Source of the DNA: DTU036 sp964346475
Lineage (GTDB): Bacteria > Bacillota > Clostridia > Peptostreptococcales > Acidaminobacteraceae
Direction of reading: 5' to 3'
DNA length: 47,835 nt
Assembly: GCA_964346475.1 (NCBI GenBank)
Contig: CAYFUM010000008.1
Coordinates: 1-47,835 of the forward strand
Position numbers and translations under genes: made by a program. Under the pieces are notes generated by a model. The model saw only the letters and a list, made by a program, of their open reading frames with translations, was not told the DNA's origin and did not search any database. Shown here piece after piece: positions 1-8,196 of the stretch (positions within the stretch are counted from its first letter, which is position 1; the number at the start of each line of letters is the position of its first letter).

Positions 1-92
1 ACTTTATAGAGCTTAGGACAAAAAGCGGTAACCATGTCATTTCCTACCAGGAAGAGCTCTTTAAAAACCTATCCCTTAGAGCTGGAAGATAA
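1..92 (+). CDS. C-terminal end of a small membrane-protein paralogue (5' end outside window)
   Basis: An open frame runs in from the window edge (first full codon at 3) and stops with TAA at 90-92. The 29 visible residues (FIELRTKSGNHVISYQEELF...) align with the last 30 residues of the next gene (FMEIKTKAGKNYLLDFNEEL...): an (I/M)E(L/I)(R/K)TK(S/A)G core, then Y or F, (Q/N)EEL and a basic end. This is therefore most likely the 3' end of a tandem paralogue of the gene that follows. Nothing can be said about its N-terminus, and the function is unknown. Confidence 0.6.
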   Translation, partial: FIELRTKSGNHVISYQEELFKNLSLRAGR

Positions 93-115
93 GGTCAGGC
101 CAGATGGGAGGAGCT

Positions 116-676
116 ATGCAGAAAAGAGAAATTACCTCCAAACAGTTGAAAGAGCTGGTCTCTGACATATATGGCGTCTTAAATCTTATGAGCATACTAA
201 ACCTTGTGATTTTCTTTGTAATAGCCCTGGCCCTTATTAAATTTACATCAAGTTATGAGGAAGTAGGAAAAGTCATAGCCCTGGTAATAATAGGGGTTAT
301 ACTTGGCTGGTTTTGCCTCAAAAGCCAGTTTAAAAAGTTTAGCTACAAGATAAGGCTGGGAAAAAACCTAAGTCTGGAAGACTGGGAGAACTTCAACAGG
401 GAAATGGACAAGACCACTGCTAGAAGCTTTGGTTATACTAAAAGCCTGGATATATGTGTTCTAACTGAAAACTTCCTATTCTTCCCCTCCAGAAAAAGAC
501 TGGAGATTATAAAACTTGAAAATCTAAGCCATTTAGAAAAAACTGTCAAGAGAACCAGAGATGAAGATAACCCAAAGAGACTCTTTATGGAAATAAAGAC
601 AAAAGCCGGAAAAAATTACCTACTGGACTTTAATGAAGAGCTCTACAAGTTACTAGGCTATAGACTAACTAGTTAA
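116..676 (+). CDS. Small membrane protein of unknown function, second of a tandem pair
   Basis: A 186-residue protein (MQKREITSK...) with two adjacent hydrophobic segments near residues 25-45 and 53-72, then a charged cytoplasmic-looking domain of about 110 residues. An upstream in-frame ATG at 104 has no ribosome binding site. GGGAGGAG at 106-113 sits just ahead of the ATG at 116, so 116 is preferred. The C-terminus resembles the truncated frame ending at 92, only 23 bases upstream, which points to a local duplication. It is convergent with the amidohydrolase gene and ends in a shared hairpin terminator. The layout of two membrane spans plus a soluble domain is seen in many PH-like small membrane proteins, but no family can be named with confidence. 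Confidence 0.7.
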   Translation: MQKREITSKQLKELVSDIYGVLNLMSILNLVIFFVIALALIKFTSSYEEVGKVIALVIIGVILGWFCLKSQFKKFSYKIRLGKNLSLEDWENFNREMDKTTARSFGYTKSLDICVLTENFLFFPSRKRLEIIKLENLSHLEKTVKRTRDEDNPKRLFMEIKTKAGKNYLLDFNEELYKLLGYRLTS

Positions 677-717
677 AAAGAAGGAGTAGTGGCTGCTCAG
701 CCTCTACTCCTTCTTTT
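676..717. terminator. Bidirectional terminator between convergent genes
   Basis: A 14-bp perfect stem (676-689 with 704-717) and a 14-base loop. It ends in T4 on the plus strand and in a T-run on the minus strand. It starts at the last base of the upstream stop codon and lies before the end of the opposing amidohydrolase gene, so it can end both transcripts. Confidence 0.85.
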
Positions 718-769
718 CTCACTAGAACTGACTCCTATAAGAATTTAACTAAATCTAAATTTTTTGGGT

Positions 770-1909
770 CTAGCCCTGATAGACGACTTCACCATCAACC
801 ATGGTAAAGACAACCTTGCTATTTACATCCAGGGGATCTCCATCCCATAGTACCAGGTCAGCATCCTTGCCCTCTTTAATTGAACCCACCCTGTCTTCAA
901 TGCCAATAATCTCTGCAGGATTTATAGTAATGGCCTTTAGGGCTTCATAGTGGTCCATTCCCTCTTTAACGCAGAATTGGGCACAGAGGTTGAGGTTTTC
1001 CAGGGGTATAACTGGGTGGTCAGTCATGATGGCCACCTTTACTCCAGCCTCTTGGAGCTTAACTGCAGTAATAAAGCTCTTATTAATAAGCTCATACTTG
1101 CTTCTTTGACCAAAGCTGGGTCCAACTACGCAGGAGAGTCCTTCTTTGACAAGTTCCTCAACAATTAAATGACCTTCAGTAACGTGCTCCAGGGTAATAT
1201 CAAGATCAAACTCCCTGGCTATTCTTATAGCTGTGAAGATGTCATCGGCTCTATGGGCATGGGCCTTGAGGGGGATTTCCTTTTTAAGAACTGGCACCAG
1301 GGCCTCATATTTAAGCTCAACTCCCACCTTGTCATCCCTCTGTCTTTTCTCCATATAGTTCTTAGCTTCCTGGAGGACCTTTCTTAGTTCAGCTGCCACA
1401 GCCATCCTGGTTGTAGGAGCTTTTTTCTGCTCGGCGTAGACCCTCTTGGGGTTTTCACCAAAGGCAATCTTCATGGCTATTGGCTCTCTAATTACCATGT
1501 CATCGATCCTTCTACCAGCAGTCTTAATTGCAGCGAAGGTCCCTCCCATGACATTGGCAGAGCCAGGCCCTGTAGCTACAGAGGTTACTCCCCCGCTTCT
1601 TGCATCTTCAAAGGTCCTATCCAGGGGATTAATTGAATCAATGGCCCTAAGCTCTGGGGTAATGGGGCTAGTCATCTCATTGCCATCGGCGCCTTCAAAG
1701 CCTATGGCGTCCTCCCACATACCTAGATGGCAGTGGGCATCAATAAAACCAGGCAGGAGAAGATTTCCCTTGCCATCGATGATCTCATCACCTGCAAGGT
1801 CTCTACCAATCTCCTTGATTTTGCCATTTTCAATGGCTACATCAACTTCTTCATAGACTTCTGCGGGTCCTTCCATGCTCAGGACTCTAACGTTTTTAAT
1901 TACTTTCAC
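770..1909 (-). CDS. Metal-dependent amidohydrolase family protein
   Basis: A 379-residue protein of the amidohydrolase superfamily (imidazolonepropionase / adenine-deaminase-like TIM-barrel hydrolases). Visible family signs are the N-terminal beta-sandwich lead-in, GFIDAHCHLG with the metal-binding HxH at about residues 59-61, later histidines in KAHAH and LEHVTEGH, a distal Asp in MTDHP, and the closing GSIKEGKDADLVLW segment. The substrate cannot be read from sequence. The start is GTG at 1909; an ATG overlapping it is out of frame. AGGAGG (1914-1919) overlaps the prfB stop codon, so translation is probably coupled to prfB. It is the last gene of its unit and ends towards the 676-717 terminator. 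Confidence 0.85.
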   Translation of the reverse strand: MKVIKNVRVLSMEGPAEVYEEVDVAIENGKIKEIGRDLAGDEIIDGKGNLLLPGFIDAHCHLGMWEDAIGFEGADGNEMTSPITPELRAIDSINPLDRTFEDARSGGVTSVATGPGSANVMGGTFAAIKTAGRRIDDMVIREPIAMKIAFGENPKRVYAEQKKAPTTRMAVAAELRKVLQEAKNYMEKRQRDDKVGVELKYEALVPVLKKEIPLKAHAHRADDIFTAIRIAREFDLDITLEHVTEGHLIVEELVKEGLSCVVGPSFGQRSKYELINKSFITAVKLQEAGVKVAIMTDHPVIPLENLNLCAQFCVKEGMDHYEALKAITINPAEIIGIEDRVGSIKEGKDADLVLWDGDPLDVNSKVVFTMVDGEVVYQG

Positions 1910-1917
1910 ATTTCCTC

Positions 1918-3010
1918 CTAAAGATTTGATTGTAGGTAAGCCTTTATAAAATCCTCCAAATCACCATCCAGCACTGCTTGGACGTTGCCATTTTCATGGT
2001 TTGTCCTATGGTCCTTGACCAGGCTGTAGGGGTGAAGGACATAGCTTCTAATTTGTGAACCCCAGGCTATAGACTTGGAGTCGCCCTTGAGAGCGTCCAG
2101 CTTCTCCTTGTCTTCCCTGAGCTTTTTTTCCATGAGCCTGCTATAGAGCATCTTCATGGCAGTCTCCCTATTGGAAATCTGGCTTCTTTCGTTTTGACAC
2201 TGGACCACAAGACCCGTGGGAAGGTGGGTTATCCTAACTGCCGAGTCAGTGGTGTTTACATGCTGACCCCCAGCCCCTCCAGCCCTATAGGTATCTATTT
2301 TTAGGTCTTCATCCCTTATTTCAAGTTCACTCTTCTCATCCACCTCGGGGTAGACCTCCACCGAGGCAAAGGAGGTCTGCCGCTTACCCGCCGTATTATA
2401 GGGTGAAATCCTAACCAGTCTATGGACCCCATCCTCACTCTTTAGCTTGCCATAGGCGTAGAGCCCCTCCACTAGAAGGGTGACATGTTTTATCCCAGCC
2501 TCCTCATCGGCAAGAAAATCCAGAAGCTTTAAGCTAAAACCAGCCCTCTGGGTATATCTTCTATACATCCTGTAGAGCATCTCAGCCCAGTCCTGGGCGT
2601 CCAGGCCCCCTGTACCTGCCTGGATGGAGAGGATAGCATTATTTTCATCATACTCTCCCGAGAGCAGGGTTGAAACCTCCAGCTCCTCTAGTTTATCCTC
2701 CAGGTCCGCAAAGTAGCCCTGGGCCTCCTTGCCTGGGTCCTCACCCAGTTCTAGAAGCTCACAGCTGAGAAGGCAAAATTCCAGGAGTTCATCGACCTCT
2801 TCTATCTCCCTTAACTGGTTCTCAAGATTCTTGTGCTCTTTTTGCACCTGGGCACTCTTTTCAGGAACCGACCAAAAGTCTTCCTCCATCATAAGAGCTG
2901 CTAAATCATCATAGCGCTCCCATTTACCAGCTGGGTCAAAGGGACTCCCGGATTTGCATCCACTTATTATTTAAATTATCTAGTCTAGATCTGCACATTT
3001 CTTCTAACAT
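1918..3010 (-). CDS. prfB: Peptide chain release factor 2 with programmed +1 frameshift
   Basis: RF2 recognises UGA and UAA stops and triggers peptidyl-tRNA hydrolysis. The GGQ catalytic motif appears in GAGGQHVNTTDSAVRITH. The gene is read as two frames. Frame 0 starts at ATG 3010 (GGAGGA upstream; TGATG overlap with the secA stop) and encodes 24 codons ending CTT, followed by UGA at 2938-2936. A +1 shift continues as DPAGKWERYDD and joins the long frame. Total length would be 363 residues, close to the usual 365. The joined N-terminus (RESL-DPAGKWERYDD) matches the family pattern. Taking the ATG at 2892 as the start would remove the conserved N-terminal helix. The amidohydrolase gene follows after 8 bases. 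Confidence 0.95.
2935..2950 (-). promoter_or_regulatory. prfB autoregulatory +1 frameshift site
   Basis: On the minus strand the order is CGGGAG, TCC, CTT, TGA, C: an internal Shine-Dalgarno-like GGGAG three bases before the slippery CTT codon, then the in-frame UGA followed by C. This is the known RF2 frameshift arrangement. Low RF2 activity lets the ribosome slip into the +1 frame, so RF2 controls its own synthesis. Confidence 0.93.
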
Positions 3011-5679
3011 CAGTTCCTCCCACAGCAGTGTTTATACTTCTTACCAGAACCACAGGGACAGGGGGCATTTCTTCCAACCTTTTTAGTCTTGCGCTGGACT
3101 GGTTTTTTCTCTCCCGATGACTCCCCTGTGATTACCGCCACATCCCTTCTTTTTTCTGAGCCCTCCTTAAAGCTGGCCTTGAAGAGTACCCTCAGGGTCT
3201 CCTCCCTGATGGCATCTATCATCTCCTCATACATGGAAAAACCTTCCATCTGATAGGCCTGGACAGGATCCACCTGGCCAATTGCCCTAAGGCCGATGCC
3301 CTGCTTTAGGCTGTCCATGGCATCTATATGCTCAATCCAGTGCTGGTCTACCACTGACAAGATCACAGCCCTCTCAATTTTTCTTAGAGTCTCCTCACCA
3401 TAGAGGGCTTCTCTTTTCCTATAGGTCCTCTCAATCTCTTCCATTAGAAAATCTGCCAGATCATCAGCTCCCCCTGCCCTATCCAGGTTTTTAAGGAAGC
3501 TCACATCATCAAAGAAGACGTTTTTTAGCTGATTTTCCAGGCTTTTAAGGTCCCAGTCCCCCACCACAGGTGAAAGTTCCCTATTTGCGTCGATATAGCC
3601 ACCAATATAGCCCCTGGCCATATCCATGACGCTGGCCCTCTGGTCCTCACCCTGGAGGACAGCATTCCTATTGGCATAGATATGTTTTCTCTGCTCATTC
3701 ATAACCTGGTCATACTGGAGGACGTATCTACGAATGCCGTAGTTATTGGATTCCACCTTCTTCTGGGCACTCTCAATACTTCTTGTCAGCATCTTGTGCT
3801 GGATAGGCATGTCCGCGTCAAAGCCCAGGCTTCTCATCCTATCGATTACCCCTTCACTCATGAAGATCCTTAGAAGATCATCATCCAGGGAGAGATAGAA
3901 CTGGCTGGAGCCAGGGTCTCCCTGGCGACCAGACCTACCCCTAAGCTGGAAGTCAATCCTCCTAGCCTCATGGCGCTCGGTGCCCAGGACGTGGAGGCCT
4001 CCTGCCTCCCTGACCCTTCTAGCATCCTCTTCTATCTCTTCTACTATGGGGCCAGAAATTTCCTTAATTACTTCTTCTGCCCTTTTTACCTCTTCATCCT
4101 CATAATCAAAGGGAGACAGGGCCTGGCCTATTACCTCATCCTCAAAGCCCCTCTTTCTAAGTTCCCTGCGCAGCATAAACTCCAGGTTACCCCCCAGCAT
4201 AATATCCGTCCCCCTACCCGCCATGTTGGTGGCTATGGTGACAGCATTAAAACGCCCGGCCTGGGCTATAATATCAGCCTCCCTCAGGTGGTGCTTGGCA
4301 TTTAGGACCTCATGGGCTATGCCTATCTTTTTTAGTTGGCTTGAGAGAAACTCTGAAGTTTCAATGGAGACAGTCCCCACCAGGATGGGCTGGCCGCTCC
4401 TGTGGCGCTCCTCTATTTCTTTTATAATAGCTGTAAATTTATCCCTGCTATGGCCATAGACAATATCCCCCAGGTCCTCTCTTATAACAGGCCTGTGGGT
4501 GGGGATCTCTACAACATCCATGCCATAGATCTCTCTAAACTCCTCCTCCTCGGTCTTGGCAGTCCCCGTCATCCCTGAGAGCTTTCTATACATCCTAAAG
4601 AAATTTTGTAGGGTGATGGTGGCCAGGGTCTGGGACTCCTTTCTTATCTCAATACCTTCCTTGGCTTCTATGGCCTGGTGGAGGCCCGAGGAGTAGCGTC
4701 TACCCGGCATGAGCCTGCCGGTAAACTCATCGACAATTACTATCTCACCATCCTTGACCACATAGTCAACGTCTCTTTTCATAAGAAACCTGGCCCTTAT
4801 GGCCTGGTTTATATGGTGGTAGATCTCCATGTTGTCCATATCAGAAAGATTGTCTACGCTAAAGTAGCCCTCGGCCTTTACCATGCCCCCCTCTTCATTT
4901 AGCATGATGGTGTTGGCCTTCTCATCTATCTCAACATCGCTTTCACTGAGGGTCCTGGCAAAGCCCTCGGCCCTAGCATAGAGGTCCGTGGACTTGGAGC
5001 CTTGCCCGGAAATAATAAGGGGGGTCCTGGCCTCATCAATTAAAATTGAGTCTACCTCATCCACAATGGCAAAGTTCAGGGGTCTTTGATAGACCGAGTC
5101 CTGGTATATTGCCATATTGTCACGAAGATAATCAAAGCCAAACTCATTATTTGTCCCATAGGTAATATCTGCTCCATACTGGTCATGGCGCTCCTGGCCC
5201 TTGATATCATTGGTCAGGCAGCCTACGCTAAGGCCCAGGAATCTAAAGAGCCTGCCCATCCACTGGCTCTGGTAGGAAGCCAGGTAGTCGTTGACTGTAA
5301 CTAGATGGGCCCCCTTACCCTCTAGGGCATTTAGATAGAGGGGCATGGTGGCCACCAGGGTCTTACCTTCCCCTGTCTTCATCTCAGCTATCCTACCCTC
5401 ATGGAGGACAATTCCTCCCATGATCTGGACCGTATAGGGGGTCATTCCCAGGGTTCTCCTGGAGGCCTCATAGACCACAGCAAAGGCTTCGGGAAGAAGA
5501 TCATCCAGGCTCTCTCCTCCAGCTAGTCTATTTTTAAATTCCACAGTTTTTTCCTGGAGAGCTGCATCCTCAAGATCAGCTAGATCCAGAGCCAGGGCTT
5601 CAATGGCCTCAGCTTCTTTTCGCAGTCGGTCCAGTTCCCCCTGGCCCAACCTTCTTTTAAATACATCGAATATTCCCAC
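3010..5679 (-). CDS. secA: Preprotein translocase ATPase SecA
   Basis: The motor of the general secretion pathway; it binds preproteins and drives them through SecYEG. The 889-residue frame carries Walker A MKTGEGKT near residue 100, the DEAD-type IVDEVDSILIDEARTPLI segment near 205-220, GTDIMLGGN and HVLGTERHEARRIDFQLRGR in the second helicase lobe, and a C-terminal zinc finger CPCGSGKKYKHCC that binds SecB or phospholipid. Length is normal for the family. The start is GTG at 5679, with AAGGAG five bases upstream. The stop overlaps the prfB start (TGATG), so prfB is coupled. It lies downstream of the SRP RNA terminator, which places both protein-targeting routes side by side. No convincing own promoter was seen in the 40 bases before it. 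Confidence 0.97.
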   Translation of the reverse strand: MGIFDVFKRRLGQGELDRLRKEAEAIEALALDLADLEDAALQEKTVEFKNRLAGGESLDDLLPEAFAVVYEASRRTLGMTPYTVQIMGGIVLHEGRIAEMKTGEGKTLVATMPLYLNALEGKGAHLVTVNDYLASYQSQWMGRLFRFLGLSVGCLTNDIKGQERHDQYGADITYGTNNEFGFDYLRDNMAIYQDSVYQRPLNFAIVDEVDSILIDEARTPLIISGQGSKSTDLYARAEGFARTLSESDVEIDEKANTIMLNEEGGMVKAEGYFSVDNLSDMDNMEIYHHINQAIRARFLMKRDVDYVVKDGEIVIVDEFTGRLMPGRRYSSGLHQAIEAKEGIEIRKESQTLATITLQNFFRMYRKLSGMTGTAKTEEEEFREIYGMDVVEIPTHRPVIREDLGDIVYGHSRDKFTAIIKEIEERHRSGQPILVGTVSIETSEFLSSQLKKIGIAHEVLNAKHHLREADIIAQAGRFNAVTIATNMAGRGTDIMLGGNLEFMLRRELRKRGFEDEVIGQALSPFDYEDEEVKRAEEVIKEISGPIVEEIEEDARRVREAGGLHVLGTERHEARRIDFQLRGRSGRQGDPGSSQFYLSLDDDLLRIFMSEGVIDRMRSLGFDADMPIQHKMLTRSIESAQKKVESNNYGIRRYVLQYDQVMNEQRKHIYANRNAVLQGEDQRASVMDMARGYIGGYIDANRELSPVVGDWDLKSLENQLKNVFFDDVSFLKNLDRAGGADDLADFLMEEIERTYRKREALYGEETLRKIERAVILSVVDQHWIEHIDAMDSLKQGIGLRAIGQVDPVQAYQMEGFSMYEEMIDAIREETLRVLFKASFKEGSEKRRDVAVITGESSGEKKPVQRKTKKVGRNAPCPCGSGKKYKHCCGRN

Positions 5680-5716
5680 AGCTTCTCCTTTTATGATAAG
5701 TAAAGTATTTGATAAT

Positions 5717-5737
5717 AAAAAAAGCTCCTAAGAGCTT
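5717..5737 (-). terminator. Terminator of the SRP RNA unit
   Basis: On the minus strand AAGCTC-TTAG-GAGCTT is followed by seven T residues (5717-5723). It lies directly after the 3' end of the SRP RNA and about 40 bases before the secA start. Confidence 0.85.
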
Positions 5738-5738
5738 A

Positions 5739-6006
5739 AAACCGTGCGCCTTCCTCGAAACCTTGAACCAGACGTTATCTTGGTAGTTCTCTCGGGATCA
5801 GCGCCCCCACGGCACATGGAGGGTCCTTCTTACCGCTGCTTCCTTCCGGACCTGACGGGGTTCAAAAGTCTTCATTGCGTAGGACTCATCCTTCATCGGT
5901 GCTTGCCAAGAGCAGCTCCACCTCAAGGTCCCTCAAAAAGGTGTTCGACCCTACTATAGCGGATTGTAGGTCACAGGGCACCGCTAAAGCCCCATCTAGC
6001 ACGGCA
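5739..6006 (-). ncRNA. ffs: Signal recognition particle RNA, long Firmicute form with Alu domain
   Basis: About 268 bases. The universal SRP domain IV core GTCAGGTCCGGAAGGAAGCA is on the minus strand near 5855-5835. The 5' part (GCCGTGCTAGATGGGG, then TAGCGGTGCCCTGT and CAATCCGCTATAG) matches the Alu domain of the Bacillus scRNA. The terminal GCCGTGC (6005-5999) pairs with GCACGGT (5747-5741), which sets both ends. It scaffolds Ffh for co-translational targeting to the membrane. The 5' end is only a base or two after the CCA of tRNA-Ser, so it has no room for its own promoter there and is probably cut out of a longer transcript. Confidence 0.95.
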
Positions 6007-6007
6007 A

Positions 6008-6095
6008 TGGAGGAGAGGACGGGAATTGAACCCGCGAGGCTGTTACACCCTACACGCTTTCCAGGCGTGCTCCTTAGCCGCTCGGTCACCTCTCC
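6008..6095 (-). tRNA. tRNA-Ser(GGA)
   Basis: 88 bases including an encoded CCA. The acceptor stem is GGAGAGG/CCTCTCC, the anticodon stem CACGC/GCGTG, the loop CTGGAAA gives anticodon GGA, there is a long class II variable arm, and the T arm is CGGG-TTCAATT-CCCG. The base before CCA is T (U73), whereas bacterial serine tRNAs usually have G73. It starts at the base right after the tadA stop codon and ends 1-2 bases before the SRP RNA. Confidence 0.96.
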
Positions 6096-6542
6096 TTATC
6101 TTCTCTGTCTAAAAAAGCCTTGCATAAGCTCCCGGGCCTCATCTTCCAGGACCCCGGACCTATAGTCCAACCGGTGATTATGCCTTGGATCATCAGCTAG
6201 CCTATGGAGGCTGACAACCCCTCCAAATTTGGGATCTGCAGCTCCAAAGACTATGGTCTTTACCCTAGCCTGGATCAGGGCACCAACACACATCACACAG
6301 GGCTCAATAGTAACATAAATCGTAGCACCAGTCAAGCGCCAGGACCCTAGATTTTCCATGGCCTGCCTAAGAGCTAAAATCTCTGCATGGGCCGTGGCAT
6401 CCTGTCTAAACTCTTTTTCATTATGTCCTTTACCCAAAATTATCCCATCTCTCACAAGAAGGGCCCCGATGGGTACCTCTTCTTTTTCATAGGCCCTTTT
6501 TGCCTCCTCTAGGGCCAGAAGCATGTAGTCTCTATCGGTCAT
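6096..6542 (-). CDS. tadA: tRNA-specific adenosine deaminase
   Basis: Converts wobble A34 to inosine, in tRNA-Arg(ACG) in bacteria. The 148-residue protein has the zinc deaminase signature: HAE (ATAHAEILAL, catalytic Glu) near residue 53, and PCVMC near residue 83 for the zinc-binding cysteines. The ATG at 6542 overlaps the previous stop codon (ATGA), which indicates coupling. The TAA stop (6098-6096) is immediately followed by the first base of tRNA-Ser, so the mRNA 3' end is probably set by RNase P. Length and start are normal for the family. Confidence 0.95.
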   Translation of the reverse strand: MTDRDYMLLALEEAKRAYEKEEVPIGALLVRDGIILGKGHNEKEFRQDATAHAEILALRQAMENLGSWRLTGATIYVTIEPCVMCVGALIQARVKTIVFGAADPKFGGVVSLHRLADDPRHNHRLDYRSGVLEDEARELMQGFFRQRR

Positions 6543-6880
6543 ATATGTCTTACCACCCTGACCTCAAGGCGGTCCTCCCTCAGTGTATAACTGGCCTCAT
6601 CCACCATGGCCCCCAGGAGGTTCATATCATTATCGGCAATCCCTGTACCCAGGAGGTGCTCATAGTACTCCTCCATCTCGGGGACCCTCTTGGCATTCAT
6701 AAGGCGGATTACATCTTCAAGATCGGGGATTTCCTTGGTTAGCTGGCCCCAAAGGGAGATTTCTATCATGTCATCACTGATATCCAGATAGATACTGAGT
6801 TTTTCTATGTTATTTCTAAGAAGATAGCCCGTCAGCTCATCCACCATCTTCCTAGCCTTGTATTTTTCTCTTTTTTTCAT
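6539..6880 (-). CDS. Conserved-looking hypothetical protein (113 aa)
   Basis: Not recognised. A highly charged soluble protein (MKKREKYKARKMVDELTGYLL...) rich in Glu, Asp, Arg and Leu, without membrane segments or cysteines. AGGAGG six bases before the ATG at 6880 supports this start even though the gene overlaps the upstream DUF1576 gene by 29 bases. Its stop overlaps the tadA start by four bases. The tight coupling on both sides suggests it is made together with the membrane protein upstream and may assist it, which is inference from position only. Confidence 0.75.
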   Translation of the reverse strand: MKKREKYKARKMVDELTGYLLRNNIEKLSIYLDISDDMIEISLWGQLTKEIPDLEDVIRLMNAKRVPEMEEYYEHLLGTGIADNDMNLLGAMVDEASYTLREDRLEVRVVRHI

Positions 6881-8153
6881 TTATTACCTCCTGGAAACGC
6901 TCAAAGATTGGAGCCAGAGTGGCAGCAATAAAGCCGCCGGAAAAGCCGTTATTATAAAGGTTAACTCCACCATGGAGATAGGCTATATTTGTCACCATGC
7001 CAGCGTGCATAAAGCCAGTTATAATTCCTGCCAGTGGACCATATTTTCCTGCTATAGGGGCCAGAGTGGTGCCAAAAAGGGCTCCTAGGCTGGAGCCAGT
7101 GGACCTGGGGTCATAGATATTGAGTAGAAGGGCTATATAGACCCCTATAAAAATTGGAAGGGTATTTCTTGGGTGCTTACCAAAGGCTGAAAAACCTACA
7201 ATTGTGAAAATCCCTCCTACAATAGGCCCATTGATAGAGCCTCCAGTTAAAAGTACGTAGCCCGTGGCTATAAAGCCCATTACTGCCATGTTTATAAGGG
7301 TAAGGCCAAAACCATAGAGCATTGTGAAATCTGTAACAAGCCTTCCTGACTCCTTCATCAGCTTATCATACTCCCTTAGACTCCAGCTTTGCTGGTGGAG
7401 GCCAACCAGGAGAAGTGCCATGAAGATACTTACAAGAACCATGAGGAGCTTAATATTATGCTCGGTGGAAACAATATCCACACTTTCTATCTCAAAGCCA
7501 AACATCCTGAGAATCCCCAGGGAGAACATACCAATTATACCTGCTGTAAAACCTCCATTATATAGGTTATAACCCTGATGGAAGGTTAGAAACCTGGAAG
7601 AAAGCAGGGGAAAAACCAGGCCAATTAAAATTCCCGCCAAATAGGCAAAGATAATACCATTAAGAGGCTTAAAGCCCATGGCGAAGGCTATTTCACTTAC
7701 AAAGGGAGATAGTCCTGTGCCATAAAAGGCCGATAGGATTACCGTATTAAACCTGGCTCCAATAAGCCTGGAATAAATATAGGCCCCCAGGGTTATAGGA
7801 ATTGAGTTAAAGATGTTCTTCCCAAAAAAAGCAAAGCCCGTCATGGTAAAAAAAGCTGCCAGGGTAGCCCCTGAAAGGTGGGCGCCACTGCGATATATAA
7901 GGGACAGGGAGAGGAGGCTAATAATACCAGCATTAAAAAAGGCTGCGCCTGGATTAGCCAGTGCCATATAGTCGGTTATAAGGTTACTCTTAGAGGTAAA
8001 GATGGTAATCATACCCCTATATATCTCACCCGGGCTATTAAAGACCAGGGAAAGGAGGATAAGGCCCAGTGAAAACATTAAAAGAAGTAAAAATTTTTCA
8101 CCTTCACTGACCAGCTCATTCCTGGAATCTTTGATTTTGTCAATTATCCCCAC
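6852..8153 (-). CDS. DUF1576-like polytopic membrane protein
   Basis: A 433-residue protein with about ten to twelve hydrophobic segments. It contains an internal similarity: NAGIISLLSLSLIYRSGAHLSGA.. and YNLYNGGFTAGIIG in the first half resemble NGPIVGGIFTIVGFSAFGK.. and VNLYNNGFSGGFIAA in the second half, as expected for a duplicated transporter-like fold. The pattern fits the uncharacterised DUF1576 family common in clostridia. The function is unknown, possibly transport. The start is GTG at 8153 with AAGGA seven bases upstream. It is the first gene of the unit reading through tadA, tRNA-Ser and the SRP RNA. A parS site lies in its leader. Confidence 0.75.
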   Translation of the reverse strand: MGIIDKIKDSRNELVSEGEKFLLLLMFSLGLILLSLVFNSPGEIYRGMITIFTSKSNLITDYMALANPGAAFFNAGIISLLSLSLIYRSGAHLSGATLAAFFTMTGFAFFGKNIFNSIPITLGAYIYSRLIGARFNTVILSAFYGTGLSPFVSEIAFAMGFKPLNGIIFAYLAGILIGLVFPLLSSRFLTFHQGYNLYNGGFTAGIIGMFSLGILRMFGFEIESVDIVSTEHNIKLLMVLVSIFMALLLVGLHQQSWSLREYDKLMKESGRLVTDFTMLYGFGLTLINMAVMGFIATGYVLLTGGSINGPIVGGIFTIVGFSAFGKHPRNTLPIFIGVYIALLLNIYDPRSTGSSLGALFGTTLAPIAGKYGPLAGIITGFMHAGMVTNIAYLHGGVNLYNNGFSGGFIAATLAPIFERFQEVINEKKRKIQG

Positions 8154-8168
8154 GATTTATTCCTTCCA

Positions 8169-8184
8169 TGTTTCACGTGAAACA
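8169..8184. promoter_or_regulatory. parS site 1
   Basis: A perfect 16-bp palindrome TGTTTCACGTGAAACA, the ParB/Spo0J recognition sequence. It lies 15 bases before the DUF1576 start codon, in its leader. Confidence 0.97.
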
Positions 8185-8196
8185 TTTTTGTTTTTT

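Noticed and set aside
1446..1856. 136-codon plus-strand frame opposite the amidohydrolase
   Set aside because: An antisense shadow of a clear enzyme gene, with a Pro/Ser-rich reverse-complement composition.
5886..6089. 67-codon minus-strand open frame
   Set aside because: It lies wholly across the tRNA-Ser and the SRP RNA Alu domain and has no ribosome binding site. It is an artefact of RNA-gene sequence.
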